Shown: positions 35,725 to 45,080, counted from the stretch's first letter. The stretch: DNA of 64,000 bases from JAIXWP01 sp964428835 (GCA_964428835.1 CAYRZQ010000010.1:26030-90029), one strand, 5' to 3'. The notes: generated by a model not told the origin, from the letters alone. Program-made: numbers and translations.

Positions 35725-36462
35725 TTGATGAAAACGGTTGAAATAAAAACAACGCAGAATGTTCCTATCACATACGAGCTGGCTCCGGCACGAGATCGTA
35801 TAGTGGCGTTTGTTTTGGATTCAATTTTCAAGACTGTTGCCACGGGAATTATCACGCTTCTATTGTCGCTTGTAATTGCAATGAATGGCAATACGGGCCT
35901 GGTGATTTATGTTTTGTTGATTTTTCCAATCATCACCTTTTACTCCCTCATATTTGAAATGCTCTTTCACGGTCAGACGCCGGCTAAAATGTTGATGAAA
36001 ATTCGAGTCATCAAGTTAAATGGCAAGCAGGCTCAACCACAAGACTATCTCATACGCTGGGTTTTTAGGTTGATAGACATTTATTTAACAGCCGGTATTT
36101 CGGGCATTACTATGATTATCTCATCTCCGAATTCACAGCGAGCAGGTGATTTGTTATCGAATATGATTGTTGTAAAGGCCGAATCAAGAATGACGATTTC
36201 ATTGCGAGAAATTTTGAGAATTGACAACCGTGTGAACTATCAACCTCAATATGTAGGCATCAAAAACTTTAGAGAAGAAGATATCATTTTGATTAAAAAT
36301 ACCTTAGATCGCCATTCGAAATACGGGAATGAGTCGCACGAAGAGGCGATTATCTTGTTGGCTCAAACACTCAGTGAGCGTTTAGGAGTGCCGCCTCCGA
36401 AGGGAGACAGAGTTGGTTTTTTAAAAACTATTGTAAAAGACTATATTGTACTCACAAGGTAA
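35725..36462 (+). CDS. RDD family membrane protein
   Basis: A 245-residue protein. The RDD domain is at the N-terminal half, with A-P-A-R-D-R-I-V-A-F-V-L-D (R-x-x-A-x-x-x-D type), two hydrophobic helices and then F-H-G-Q-T-P-A-K-M-L-M-K-I-R-V, typical of the family. The second R-D signature is in S-Q-R-A-G-D-L-L-S-N. The C-terminal ~90 residues are soluble and predicted helical. RDD proteins are often encoded with SpoIIM/MoxR clusters and some transport small solutes or ions; the role here is unknown. It diverges from the MoxR operon and its 3' end overlaps aroB by 11 nt, tail to tail. Confidence 0.9.
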   Translation: MMKTVEIKTTQNVPITYELAPARDRIVAFVLDSIFKTVATGIITLLLSLVIAMNGNTGLVIYVLLIFPIITFYSLIFEMLFHGQTPAKMLMKIRVIKLNGKQAQPQDYLIRWVFRLIDIYLTAGISGITMIISSPNSQRAGDLLSNMIVVKAESRMTISLREILRIDNRVNYQPQYVGIKNFREEDIILIKNTLDRHSKYGNESHEEAIILLAQTLSERLGVPPPKGDRVGFLKTIVKDYIVLTR

Positions 36463-37492
36463 ACAGGTCCTCAACAACAGTTTGTATGTCCTGTTCTTCT
36501 ATTTCTACATCCCACTGAGCATTTCCTAAACCCAAAGGAAGAGCGAAAAGGATTCTGCCATTCCTATTTTTCTTGTCATTTCGAATGTAGGGAATCAAAT
36601 CTTCAAAGTAAAGTCCTTTGGGAAGAGCATAATTGGCTTCAATCAATTGCTTGATTTTATAAAAATCACTTTGTGACAAGCGACCTGTTTGGGCTGCGAG
36701 TGCCGATTCTGCGAGCATTCCAATGGCCACTGCGTGGCCATGAGTCACGGGGGCAAGTTTTTCTAAAAGCGCCGATTCTATTGCATGGCCGATGGTGTGG
36801 CCAAAATTTAGAATTTTTCGACGCCCTTTTTCTGTAAAGTCTTCCGAAACTATTTCCTCTTTGATGGTCGCACTTCTTTCGATGAATAGTGAGATATGAT
36901 CTGGATTTTCAATCTCAATAGATTCAAGAGCAGTGAAAAGTTGGGCATCTGCAATGATGGCGTGCTTGAGCATCTCCGCATATCCAGACTTAAGCTCCTC
37001 AACGGGAAGTGTTTGAATAAATGCTGGATGTATAAGCACTGCTTTTGGAGGCGAGAAACTGCCAATGATGTTTTTGTGATAATTAAAGTCAAGTCCCGTT
37101 TTACCACCGATGGCAGCATCGCACATTGCCATAACGGATGTGGGAATATGGATAAACGGAATTCCTCTTTTAAACACGGCCGCTATAAAACCGCCGAGAT
37201 CTGTAACTACGCCTCCTCCTATATTTATAATGACGGAGTGCCGGTCTGCATTGGCTTCCAGTAAGCCTGTCCATATTTGAGTAGCAATATCCAGATTTTT
37301 TGATTCTTCACCTGCGTCTATTTCGAAGATCTCAACATTCTTTTCCTGATTCAAAAGAGGCAATAATTCTGGCAAAACAAATTGTTGCACATTCGAGTCA
37401 GTGATAATAAAGAGGCTAGAAGCGTTGGACGTGAGTCGACCAAGCTGCTCAGCTAGATGCTCGATGTTGTAATGAAAGGATAATGCGCTCAT
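36452..37492 (-). CDS. aroB: 3-Dehydroquinate synthase
   Basis: A 346-residue AroB, which converts DAHP to 3-dehydroquinate in the shikimate pathway. The NAD-binding segment is I-N-I-G-G-G-V-V-T-D-L-G-G-F-I-A (near 90-105), followed by R-G-I-P-F-I-H-I-P-T-S-V-M-A-M-C-D-A-A-I-G-G-K. The zinc ligands are expected in G-Y-A-E-M-L-K-H, in L-N-F-G-H-T-I-G-H-A-I-E and in T-H-G-H-A-V-A-I-G-M. All are intact. TACCTTCG at 37516-37509 is a probable -7 element. The gene lies alone between the RDD gene and tRNA-Phe. Confidence 0.96.
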   Translation of the reverse strand: MSALSFHYNIEHLAEQLGRLTSNASSLFIITDSNVQQFVLPELLPLLNQEKNVEIFEIDAGEESKNLDIATQIWTGLLEANADRHSVIINIGGGVVTDLGGFIAAVFKRGIPFIHIPTSVMAMCDAAIGGKTGLDFNYHKNIIGSFSPPKAVLIHPAFIQTLPVEELKSGYAEMLKHAIIADAQLFTALESIEIENPDHISLFIERSATIKEEIVSEDFTEKGRRKILNFGHTIGHAIESALLEKLAPVTHGHAVAIGMLAESALAAQTGRLSQSDFYKIKQLIEANYALPKGLYFEDLIPYIRNDKKNRNGRILFALPLGLGNAQWDVEIEEQDIQTVVEDLFTL

Positions 37493-37508
37493 TTGTTTGG
37501 CTGTGGCG

Positions 37509-37516
37509 CGAAGGTA
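37509..37516 (-). promoter_or_regulatory. -7-like promoter element of aroB
   Basis: TACCTTCG on the minus strand, 16 nt before the aroB start; the TTCG form of the motif also occurs before tRNA-Arg and the TPR gene in this window. Confidence 0.45.
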
Positions 37517-37521
37517 GGTAT

Positions 37522-37551
37522 AAAAAAAAAGAGGTCATCGACCTCTTTTTT
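37522..37551 (-). terminator. Terminator after tRNA-Phe
   Basis: The stem AAAGAGGTC with GACCTCTTT and a 3-nt loop, with A- and T-runs on either side. It lies just after the 3' end of tRNA-Phe and before the aroB promoter. Confidence 0.85.
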
Positions 37552-37552
37552 G

Positions 37553-37625
37553 TGGTGCCAGCTGGAATCGAACCAGCGACACAAGGATTTTCAGTCCTTT
37601 GCTCTACCAACTGAGCTATGGCACC
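37553..37625 (-). tRNA. tRNA-Phe (anticodon GAA)
   Basis: A 73-nt cloverleaf on the minus strand. The acceptor GGTGCCA pairs with TGGCACC, the D-arm is GCTC-AGTTGGTA-GAGC, the anticodon loop CTGAAAA carries GAA, and the T-arm is GCTGG-TTCGATT-CCAGC. The discriminator is A; CCA is not encoded. TACATTTG lies 13 nt upstream and a terminator directly downstream. Confidence 0.97.
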
Positions 37626-37638
37626 GATAAAGCGGGTG

Positions 37639-37646
37639 CAAATGTA
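37639..37646 (-). promoter_or_regulatory. -7 promoter element of tRNA-Phe
   Basis: TACATTTG on the minus strand, 13 nt before the tRNA 5' end. The rest of the 336-bp gap up to 37961 holds the promoter of the giant gene and no reading frame I would accept. Confidence 0.6.
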
Positions 37647-37872
37647 TACATAAATTTAATATTCCATAGGTTCAAGTGGTTTTTTTTCACTTTTTTATTT
37701 AATCCATTCGTTTTCAATACGAAAATTTACTTTTTCTTAATGAAGCCTTTATTACCCGTATTTTATCTGAAATACCTTTGCGTAGTTCTACGGGATGAGG
37801 GTGGGATTTTTTGTGATTAAAGGTTGCTTTTTTTCGACAAGTTGATAAAAAACGTCGATTTTCAAAAAAAAA

Positions 37873-37905
37873 TTTGGCTAGAAATCAAAAAGTCCTTTAC
37901 TTTTG
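37873..37905 (+). promoter_or_regulatory. -33/-7 promoter of the giant T9SS protein gene
   Basis: TTTG at 37873-37876 and TACTTTTG at 37898-37905 are 21 nt apart, a good fit to the Bacteroidota promoter (TTG, ~19-21 nt, TAnnTTTG). A 56-nt A/T-rich leader follows. Confidence 0.65.
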
Positions 37906-37961
37906 TCTCGTTATTATACTAACCGTAAACACTTTTATTTAATTAACCAAAACTCTCAATT

Positions 37962-40900
37962 ATGAAGAGAAACTTACGTTCAACCGACGTAGAGGGTTGT
38001 TGTGGCACGGCCACGTCAACTTTCAAATGGGTTACGAAGCTCATGCTTCTTGTCCCTGTTTTTGTTATGTGGGGCTTGACGAACGTCAACGCTCAAGAAT
38101 CGGACGATTGCGATCCGTTTTTGTCTATTGAATGTCCGGTAGAAACAAGCGTTGCTTGTGACCAGACAGAAAATCTTTCACTTACTGGAACTCCATCAAT
38201 CGAGTTCAACGTGTGTGGAAATGATGACTTGGTTAATTCAGAATTTTCTGACCAAGTTATCCCAGGTGGTTCTGCTTGTTCTTACACTATCATCCGTACT
38301 TGGGTGGTTTCTGTAGGTGACTTGGTAGAAACATGCACACAAAGCATCAGCGTGATTGACAACGTTGGTCCAATGTTCTCACCTCTTGAGAACGTAAGCG
38401 TTCAGTGTGTTGAGGATGTAGTAGCTCCAGAAGTTACAGCATCTGATGCATGCAGCGAAGACGTGGACATTATTTCGTTTGAATCACACACTGCTGGTGT
38501 TGTAAAAATTTGCACACTTACTACGCCTCAAGGTCCAGGTCCAGACGGATCACTTTGGCTTTTCGGTGCAGCTGCTTCTGGCAACGCTGCAAGCGATTGG
38601 TGGCAGTGGACTGGTAACCCAACTCTTACAGTTTATGACGACGGTACTGCACACCTTCAAGGTAATGTAGTTAACTTGTTGGACGTAAATCAAGGTTGGG
38701 CTGTTAGTGTTTGGTTGGAAAACCGCGCTAACTGGGCTACTTGGAGTGGTCTTGGTCGCTGGTATAAGAATGACCTCGGTCTTGCTGGTAACAACTATTT
38801 GAACTGGGATTACTATGAACTCGTTTCAGGTTTCTCAAATCTTACTGGTACTGGTAGCTATGCTGGTAACATTCTTTATCTTTCTCACCAACCTTCAAAC
38901 TACTTCTTCGGATGGCAGTGCGGTATTGGAGCTAACAACAGAAACGCCAACGAAGGTCTTTCTGGTTGGTTCTTCTACAACGGTTGGTTCAACGGTGAGT
39001 GGGTAAACGGACATGGTGACATCTTCACCAACAAGTCTTGCGTGCCTGTAACTCCAGAAGGCGAATGTGAAGATGAATTTACATACTTCTTCCGCGCTGT
39101 GGATGCTTGCGGTAACCAAAGCTTCACTTCTCAAGTAGTTTCTGTTGAAGATACTATTGCTCCTGAATTTGTAGATTGCCCAGCTGGTTTCGAACAAGAG
39201 TGCGATATTGCTCTTCCAGAACCAGCAATGCCATCTGCTACTGATAACTGTGATGACGAAGTTACAATCCTCTACCTCGGCGAAACTACTTCTGCCGGTG
39301 AAGGTTGTGACGTGATCGTTACACGCACTTGGGCTGCTGAAGATGACTGTGGAAACAGAACTCTTTGCATCCAAGAAATCGTATTAATCGATACAACGGC
39401 TCCAGAATTTACATTTGTTCCAGAAGCAGCAACTTACGAGTGCGATGAAGACGTCGTTTACGAAGATGCTACTGCAACAGATGTTTGCCACCCAGAAACA
39501 GTTTCTATCGAGGTTTCTGTAGATACTATCGCTGGCAACTGTCCAAATAACTACACTATCGTTCGCACATTTACTGCAAATGATGGATGTGGAAATAGCT
39601 CTACTGCAACTCAAAACATCACTGTACAAGACACTACAGCTCCAGAATTCAACGAATTCGAGCCTTATGTAATGATCGAGTGTGATGAATTGGATGAGTA
39701 CGTTGCTCCAACTGCTACAGACAACTGTGGTGAAGTTACTGTAACTCTCGAAGAAGAGTTATTGAACTCAGGTGGATGTCTTGGCGTTCTTGAGCGTCAC
39801 TATGTAGCTACCGACGAGTGTGGAAACTCAACTGAAGCAGTTGTGTTTATTGCTCTTCAAGATACTACTGCTCCTGTAGTAGAAAACCCTGCTGACTTCA
39901 CTGTAGAATGTGATGTAGTTCCAGCTCAACCAGAAGTTCCAGTTTCTGATAACTGCGAAGGTGTTGTAACTGTAGTTCCTTCTTCAGTAAGAATTGACGG
40001 TGAGTGTGAAAACTCATACACTCTTATCTGGACATGGACTGCTACTGACTATTGCGAAAACGTAACTGTAGTTAGCACAACTGTAACTGTTCAGGATACT
40101 ACTAACCCAATACTTTCAGAAGTTCCAGCTGACGTAACAATTTCTTGCGAGGATGAAATCCCAGCAGTTCAATTGCCAATTGGTACTGACAACTGTGATG
40201 ACGAGGTAGAAGTATCTCACACAGACATGATCACTCCAGGTGAGTGTCCAAATGAGTATGTAATTACTCGTATGTTCCGTGGATTTGACAACTGTGGCAA
40301 CCAAGCTATGGCTGTTCAGTACATCACTGTAGTTGATGATATCAACCCAACAGTAGAAGGTGTTGAGGCATTGACTTTTGAGTGTGACGAAGATATCGTT
40401 TGGCAAGAGCCATCTTACGGTGATTCTTGTGGCGATGCTACAATCTCATTCGTAGACGAGACTATCTCTGAAGGCGATTGCTTCTCTCAATACGCACGTA
40501 TTTACACAGTAACTGATGCTTGTGGAAACACTGCAACATTTACTCAAGTTGCTACAGTAGTTGATACTACTGCTCCTTCTTTCGAAGGAAGCCTTGTAGA
40601 GATCAACCGTCCATGTGACGACTATCTTGGTAATTACGTAGTAGTTGATGACAACTGTAACGAATTCGAAGTTACTTTCGAAGATGATATGGTAAGCGGT
40701 GGCTGTCAAGGTCGCGTAATTCGCACTTACACTGCAATTGACGCTTGTCAAAATGCATCTACATTCATGCAGATCATCACATTGACTGACGAAATCGACC
40801 CAACATTCGAAGTATTGACTGAACAGACTACTTATGAGTGCGGAGACGAGTTCTCTACACCAGTTGTAGTATTCTCTGATAACTGTGACGAAGAAGTAGA

Positions 40901-43900
40901 AGTTTCTACTGAAGTTGTAGATACAGAAGTTGGTTGCCCACGCACTATCACTTACACTTTCACAGGTGTTGATAATTGTGGTAACGACGCTGTAGCTGTT
41001 GTTGTTTACACTATCGTTGATACAACTGCTCCAGAAGTAATTGCTCCACAAGGAAACGAATTCTCTTGCGACGAGGATGTAGTTTATGGCAGTGCTACTG
41101 CTACAGACGTATGTTCTGATGTAACGATTACATTCGCTGACGATACAATCGCTGGTGACTGTCCAAACCGTTATGAAATCGTTCGTACTTGGTTCGGTAC
41201 TGATGCTTGCGGTAATGTAGGTGAAGCAACAACTTCATACTTCATTTTCGACAATACAGCTCCTGAGTTTGACGAATACGTAGCTGAATACTCTATCGAG
41301 TGCAGCGACGATCTTCCAGTTTACCAATTGAGCGCTTCAGATAACTGCGAAGGTGAAGTAACTATCACACCAGCAGAAGAAATTATCCCTGGTTCATGTA
41401 TCAATGAGTACACCATCGTGCGTACTTACACTGCTACTGACGCATGTGGTAATTCATCTCAAGCTGTTGTTACAATCAACGTAAACGACACTACTGCTCC
41501 AGAAATCTCTGGTCAATTTGAAATCAACCGTCCATGTGACGACTATGCTGGAATCTTCGTTGAAGCTTCTGACAACTGTGAAGGTGACGTAACAATCACT
41601 GCTGTTGATGATATCGTAAGCGGTGGTTGTCAAGGTCGCGTAATTCGCGTTTACACAGCAACTGACGTTTGTGGTAACTCTTCTGAGTTCACACAATTCA
41701 TCACATTGACTGACGAAATTGACCCAACATTCGAAGTATTAACTGAGCAGACTACTTATGAGTGCGGAGACGAGTTCTCTACACCAGTTGTAGTATTCTC
41801 TGATAACTGTGACGAAGAAGTAGAAGTTTCTACTGAAGTTGTAGATACAGAAGTTGGTTGCCCACGCACTATCACTTACACTTTCACAGGTGTTGATAAT
41901 TGTGGTAACGACGCTGTAGCTGTTGTTGTTTACACTATCGTTGATACAACTGCTCCAGAAGTAATTGCTCCACAAGGAAACGAATTCTCTTGCGACGAGG
42001 ATGTAGTTTATGGCAGTGCTACTGCTACAGACGTATGTTCTGATGTAACGATTACATTCGCTGACGATACAATCGCTGGTGACTGTCCAAACCGTTATGA
42101 AATCGTTCGTACTTGGTTCGGTACTGATGCTTGCGGCAATGTAGGTGAAGCAACAACTTCATACTTCATTTTCGACGATTCAGCTCCTGAGTTTGATGAG
42201 TATGTTGCTGAATACACTATCGAGTGTAGCGACGAGCTTCCAGTTTACCAATTGAGCGCTTCTGATAATTGCGAAGGCGAAGTAACGATAACTCCTTCTG
42301 AGGACATCGTGCCAGGTTCATGTATCAATGAGTACACTATCGTGCGTACTTACACTGCTACTGACGCTTGTGGTAATTCATCATTGGCTGTTGTTACAAT
42401 CAATGTAAACGATACTACAGGTCCAGAAATCTCTGGTCAATTTGAAATCACTCGTCCATGTGATGACTATGAAGGAATCTTCATTGAAGCTTCTGACAAC
42501 TGTGAAGGTGACGTAACAATCACTTCTGTTGATGATATCGTAAGTGGTGGCTGTCAAGGTCGCGTAATCCGCATCTACACTGCTACTGACGTTTGTGGTA
42601 ACTCTTCTGTGTTTACACAATTCATTACATTGACTGACGAAGTAGCTCCAACAATGGAAGTTATCGTTGGCGCAACTGAATTTGAGTGTGGTGATGAGTA
42701 TTCAGCACCAGTAGTTAACTTCTCTGACAACTGTGATACAGAGTTGGAACTTGCTTCTTCAGTTGAAGTATCTGACGGTATCTGCCCACAGACAATTACT
42801 TATTCATTCAGCGCTACTGACAACTGTGGTAACACAGCTGATACTACAATCGTTTACACAATTGTAGATACTACTGCTCCAGTATGGAATGGTGAAGGTT
42901 TCGAAACTACTATTTCTTGCGGAACAGCGATCAACTTGATCCTTCCAACTGCAACTGATGTTTGCAGCGGTGATGATGTAACTGTATCGTCTTCAATGGA
43001 AGTTCTTCCTGGTACTTGTCCTTCTAACTACACTGAAGTTTACACTTACATCGCAACTGACGTTTGTGGAAACGCTTCTGAGCCATTGGTAATTTCAGTT
43101 ACTTATGTTGACGAAGTTGCTCCAGAATGGACAAGCGAAGTAGCTGGTGGTCCAGTTTCATGTGACGACGTAGAAGACATCGTGTATGAAGTTCCATCTG
43201 CATTTGACTTCTGCTCTGAGTTTGAAATCAGCACAGAGACAGATATTATCGAAGGAAGCTGCCCAAGCAACTATACTATCGTTAAGACTTACACAGCAAT
43301 TGACGAGTGTGGTAACGTAAGCGAGCCATATTCTGTATTCTACAACGTGTTTGATCTTGAGGCGCCAGTATTTGAAACTGAGCTTTCTGATCTTTCATTT
43401 GAGTGTCCAGTTGAAATCGTTCCTGTTGATGTAGTTGTTACTGACAACTGCAGCACATTCGAAGTAACTACAGATGTAGAAACAATCTGGAGTGATGAGT
43501 GTGGAAACGGTTACTTCTTCGTTAGCTACGTGGCAGTGGATGCTTGTGGTAACTCAAGCGAAACTGGTTACTATGTAAACATTTATGACGAAACAGCTCC
43601 AGTATTGAGCGAAGAGCCTGCTAACCTTGTGTTGGATTGCTCTGAAACTCTTCCTGAGGCTCCAGTTGTAACTGCAACTGACAACTGTGGTGAAATCATT
43701 GAAGTTGATTACACTGAAACATTTGTAGGTGAGCAACCAACTCCTGGTGCTATCGCAGATTGTAACATCTTGACACCAGAGCTTCCAACTCCAAATTCTT
43801 GTAACTATCCTTATGACTGGGCAATGGCTTTGTTCGCAATGCCATCAGCTCACCGCTACTACCAAGTAGCTGAGGGTAGCTTCGTACAATTCGAAGACAG

Positions 43901-44747
43901 AATTGAAGTTACTGCTACTATGGTGAATGCTGCTAATCCAGCAAATGGTTTCTTCGTAAACGTTACTTTCACCAACCCAATGACTTGGGAAGAGTGGAGC
44001 AATCAATCGTTCCCAACTGGCTTCAAGGCTGATTGTGGTGGTGAGGATGCTAACTTCGCTGATTGGATGTACTACTTGTTGCAAGCTGGTGAAGGTGCTG
44101 AATTGGTTGGTTTCGGAGCTTACGAAGGTTCTGCTATCAACTTGGTACACGCTCCTGCAAACAACTACTTCGGATTCCAGTATGGTAACGGTGCAAACAA
44201 CTACAACGGTGCTGACAACGGCTTCGGTGGTTGGTTCACTTACAACGGTGTATTCCTCGTGAATGGTTCTCCAATCATGAGCGGAAACGCTGCTGGTGCT
44301 GGTGACTTTGCATTCGAATTGGATTGCTGCCCAGACTACGAAGTAGTTCGCACTTGGACTGCTACAGATTGCACTGGCAACACTGTAGTTCACACACAAA
44401 CTATCTCTTGGGAAGGTACAACTGCCCCAGGTACTGGTGGTAATGGTGAGACAGCTCCAATCGCAAACGAAGAGACAAATGGCAACGTTGGTATCGTAGC
44501 GGTATTCCCGAACCCATCTAACGTGTCATCTGAGATCAAGTTTACATCTGAAATCAACAACCAAGTAATGGTTGATGTAATCGACTTGACAGGACGTGTT
44601 GTTGCTAAGTTGTATGACGGTCGCGTTGTAGCTGGTGAAGTTTACAAAGTGACATTGAACACTGCAGCTTTGAACAATGGTATCTACCAAGTTCGTATGA
44701 TTTCTAATAACGCTGTATCTACTAAGCAGCTTCAGATCATGAAGTAA
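37962..44747 (+). CDS. Giant T9SS-exported surface protein with ~22 HYR-like modules
   Basis: A 2261-residue secreted protein. A long signal sequence (residues 1-45, helix M-L-L-V-P-V-F-V-M-W-G-L, cleavage after V-N-A-Q) is followed by about 22 modules of ~77 residues. Each has the pattern T-D-N-C..., G-x-C-P-x-x-Y-x-I-x-R-T-x-T-A-T-D-x-C-G-N and D-T-T-A-P-x-x, with four Cys per module, so probably disulphide-stapled Ig-like beta-sandwiches. Two related ~160-residue domains rich in Trp, Tyr, Asn and Gly (about 187-350 and 1946-2106) are inserted in the first and last modules. The C-terminus (about 2185-2261) is a T9SS sorting domain (V-F-P-N-P-S-N-V, G-I-Y-Q-V-R-M). Codon use is very uniform, as in strongly expressed genes. 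Likely role: adhesion or surface layer; no enzyme motif is seen. Confidence 0.9.
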   Translation: MKRNLRSTDVEGCCGTATSTFKWVTKLMLLVPVFVMWGLTNVNAQESDDCDPFLSIECPVETSVACDQTENLSLTGTPSIEFNVCGNDDLVNSEFSDQVIPGGSACSYTIIRTWVVSVGDLVETCTQSISVIDNVGPMFSPLENVSVQCVEDVVAPEVTASDACSEDVDIISFESHTAGVVKICTLTTPQGPGPDGSLWLFGAAASGNAASDWWQWTGNPTLTVYDDGTAHLQGNVVNLLDVNQGWAVSVWLENRANWATWSGLGRWYKNDLGLAGNNYLNWDYYELVSGFSNLTGTGSYAGNILYLSHQPSNYFFGWQCGIGANNRNANEGLSGWFFYNGWFNGEWVNGHGDIFTNKSCVPVTPEGECEDEFTYFFRAVDACGNQSFTSQVVSVEDTIAPEFVDCPAGFEQECDIALPEPAMPSATDNCDDEVTILYLGETTSAGEGCDVIVTRTWAAEDDCGNRTLCIQEIVLIDTTAPEFTFVPEAATYECDEDVVYEDATATDVCHPETVSIEVSVDTIAGNCPNNYTIVRTFTANDGCGNSSTATQNITVQDTTAPEFNEFEPYVMIECDELDEYVAPTATDNCGEVTVTLEEELLNSGGCLGVLERHYVATDECGNSTEAVVFIALQDTTAPVVENPADFTVECDVVPAQPEVPVSDNCEGVVTVVPSSVRIDGECENSYTLIWTWTATDYCENVTVVSTTVTVQDTTNPILSEVPADVTISCEDEIPAVQLPIGTDNCDDEVEVSHTDMITPGECPNEYVITRMFRGFDNCGNQAMAVQYITVVDDINPTVEGVEALTFECDEDIVWQEPSYGDSCGDATISFVDETISEGDCFSQYARIYTVTDACGNTATFTQVATVVDTTAPSFEGSLVEINRPCDDYLGNYVVVDDNCNEFEVTFEDDMVSGGCQGRVIRTYTAIDACQNASTFMQIITLTDEIDPTFEVLTEQTTYECGDEFSTPVVVFSDNCDEEVEVSTEVVDTEVGCPRTITYTFTGVDNCGNDAVAVVVYTIVDTTAPEVIAPQGNEFSCDEDVVYGSATATDVCSDVTITFADDTIAGDCPNRYEIVRTWFGTDACGNVGEATTSYFIFDNTAPEFDEYVAEYSIECSDDLPVYQLSASDNCEGEVTITPAEEIIPGSCINEYTIVRTYTATDACGNSSQAVVTINVNDTTAPEISGQFEINRPCDDYAGIFVEASDNCEGDVTITAVDDIVSGGCQGRVIRVYTATDVCGNSSEFTQFITLTDEIDPTFEVLTEQTTYECGDEFSTPVVVFSDNCDEEVEVSTEVVDTEVGCPRTITYTFTGVDNCGNDAVAVVVYTIVDTTAPEVIAPQGNEFSCDEDVVYGSATATDVCSDVTITFADDTIAGDCPNRYEIVRTWFGTDACGNVGEATTSYFIFDDSAPEFDEYVAEYTIECSDELPVYQLSASDNCEGEVTITPSEDIVPGSCINEYTIVRTYTATDACGNSSLAVVTINVNDTTGPEISGQFEITRPCDDYEGIFIEASDNCEGDVTITSVDDIVSGGCQGRVIRIYTATDVCGNSSVFTQFITLTDEVAPTMEVIVGATEFECGDEYSAPVVNFSDNCDTELELASSVEVSDGICPQTITYSFSATDNCGNTADTTIVYTIVDTTAPVWNGEGFETTISCGTAINLILPTATDVCSGDDVTVSSSMEVLPGTCPSNYTEVYTYIATDVCGNASEPLVISVTYVDEVAPEWTSEVAGGPVSCDDVEDIVYEVPSAFDFCSEFEISTETDIIEGSCPSNYTIVKTYTAIDECGNVSEPYSVFYNVFDLEAPVFETELSDLSFECPVEIVPVDVVVTDNCSTFEVTTDVETIWSDECGNGYFFVSYVAVDACGNSSETGYYVNIYDETAPVLSEEPANLVLDCSETLPEAPVVTATDNCGEIIEVDYTETFVGEQPTPGAIADCNILTPELPTPNSCNYPYDWAMALFAMPSAHRYYQVAEGSFVQFEDRIEVTATMVNAANPANGFFVNVTFTNPMTWEEWSNQSFPTGFKADCGGEDANFADWMYYLLQAGEGAELVGFGAYEGSAINLVHAPANNYFGFQYGNGANNYNGADNGFGGWFTYNGVFLVNGSPIMSGNAAGAGDFAFELDCCPDYEVVRTWTATDCTGNTVVHTQTISWEGTTAPGTGGNGETAPIANEETNGNVGIVAVFPNPSNVSSEIKFTSEINNQVMVDVIDLTGRVVAKLYDGRVVAGEVYKVTLNTAALNNGIYQVRMISNNAVSTKQLQIMK
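40824..42440 (+). repeat. Tandem 924-bp coding duplication inside the giant gene
   Basis: A four-module block of 308 residues occurs twice in a row. From 40824 to 41212 (389 bp) the DNA is identical to 41748-42136; one base differs at 41213/42137 and identity then continues to about 41251. Outside this core the two copies differ by scattered mostly silent changes. The exact period is 924 bp, in frame. Confidence 0.93.
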
Positions 44748-44776
44748 TTGGTTAGATAAACTATCTAATATTTTTA

Positions 44777-44813
44777 AAAGCGCCCCTCAATCATTGAGGG
44801 GCGCTTTTTTTTT
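44777..44813 (+). terminator. Intrinsic terminator after the giant gene
   Basis: A 15-bp perfect stem, AAAAGCGCCCCTCAA with its complement, a 3-nt loop and nine Ts, 30 nt after the stop. Confidence 0.95.
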
Positions 44814-44826
44814 ATCTAATCGGAGC

Positions 44827-44834
44827 TATATTTG
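44827..44834 (+). promoter_or_regulatory. -7 promoter element, probably of tRNA-Ser
   Basis: TATATTTG, an exact consensus match. In the other two tRNA genes of the window the element is 13-14 nt from the tRNA; here it is 155 nt away, separated by a CTAG repeat array. Confidence 0.5.
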
Positions 44835-44840
44835 CAAACC

Positions 44841-44985
44841 TAATTAGTTACTAGTGACTAGATACTAGTGACTAGTTAAGTGGCTAGTGATTAGCGACTA
44901 GTGCCTGCCCCTTTGGGGACTAGATACTAGTGACTTTTTCTAGTCTCTAGTAGTTAGTAACTAGTAACTAGTATCTAGTCTCTAG
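44841..44985 (+). repeat. CTAG-rich heptamer repeat array (left edge of island)
   Basis: About 145 bp built from degenerate 7-mers of the type TAGTGAC / TAGATAC / TAGTAAC, with many CTAG tetramers. It lies between a promoter element and the 5' end of tRNA-Ser. CTAG is normally rare in bacterial DNA. The same family recurs at 50881-50938 and a short piece near 63963. Confidence 0.85.
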
Positions 44986-44989
44986 ATTT

Positions 44990-45077
44990 GGAGAGTTGTC
45001 TGAGTGGTCGAAAGAGCACGCCTGGAAAGTGTGTATACCCCAAAAGGGTATCCAGGGTTCGAATCCCTGACTCTCCG
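44990..45077 (+). tRNA. tRNA-Ser (anticodon GGA)
   Basis: An 88-nt class II cloverleaf. The acceptor GGAGAGT pairs with ACTCTCC, the anticodon loop in CGCCTGGAAAGTG carries GGA, there is a long variable arm (TATACCCCAAAAGGGTA), and the T-arm is CAGGG-TTCGAAT-CCCTG. The discriminator is G; CCA is not encoded. Confidence 0.96.
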
Positions 45078-45080
45078 CAT

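Noticed and set aside
38895..44399. Several minus-strand open frames of 60-200 codons across the giant gene
   Set aside because: They are shadows caused by the strongly biased codon use of the repetitive plus-strand gene; their translations mirror the repeat and show no family.
44841..44985. CRISPR array or integron-like attC cluster
   Set aside because: The units are 7 bp and continuous with no unique spacers, and there are no cas or integrase genes.
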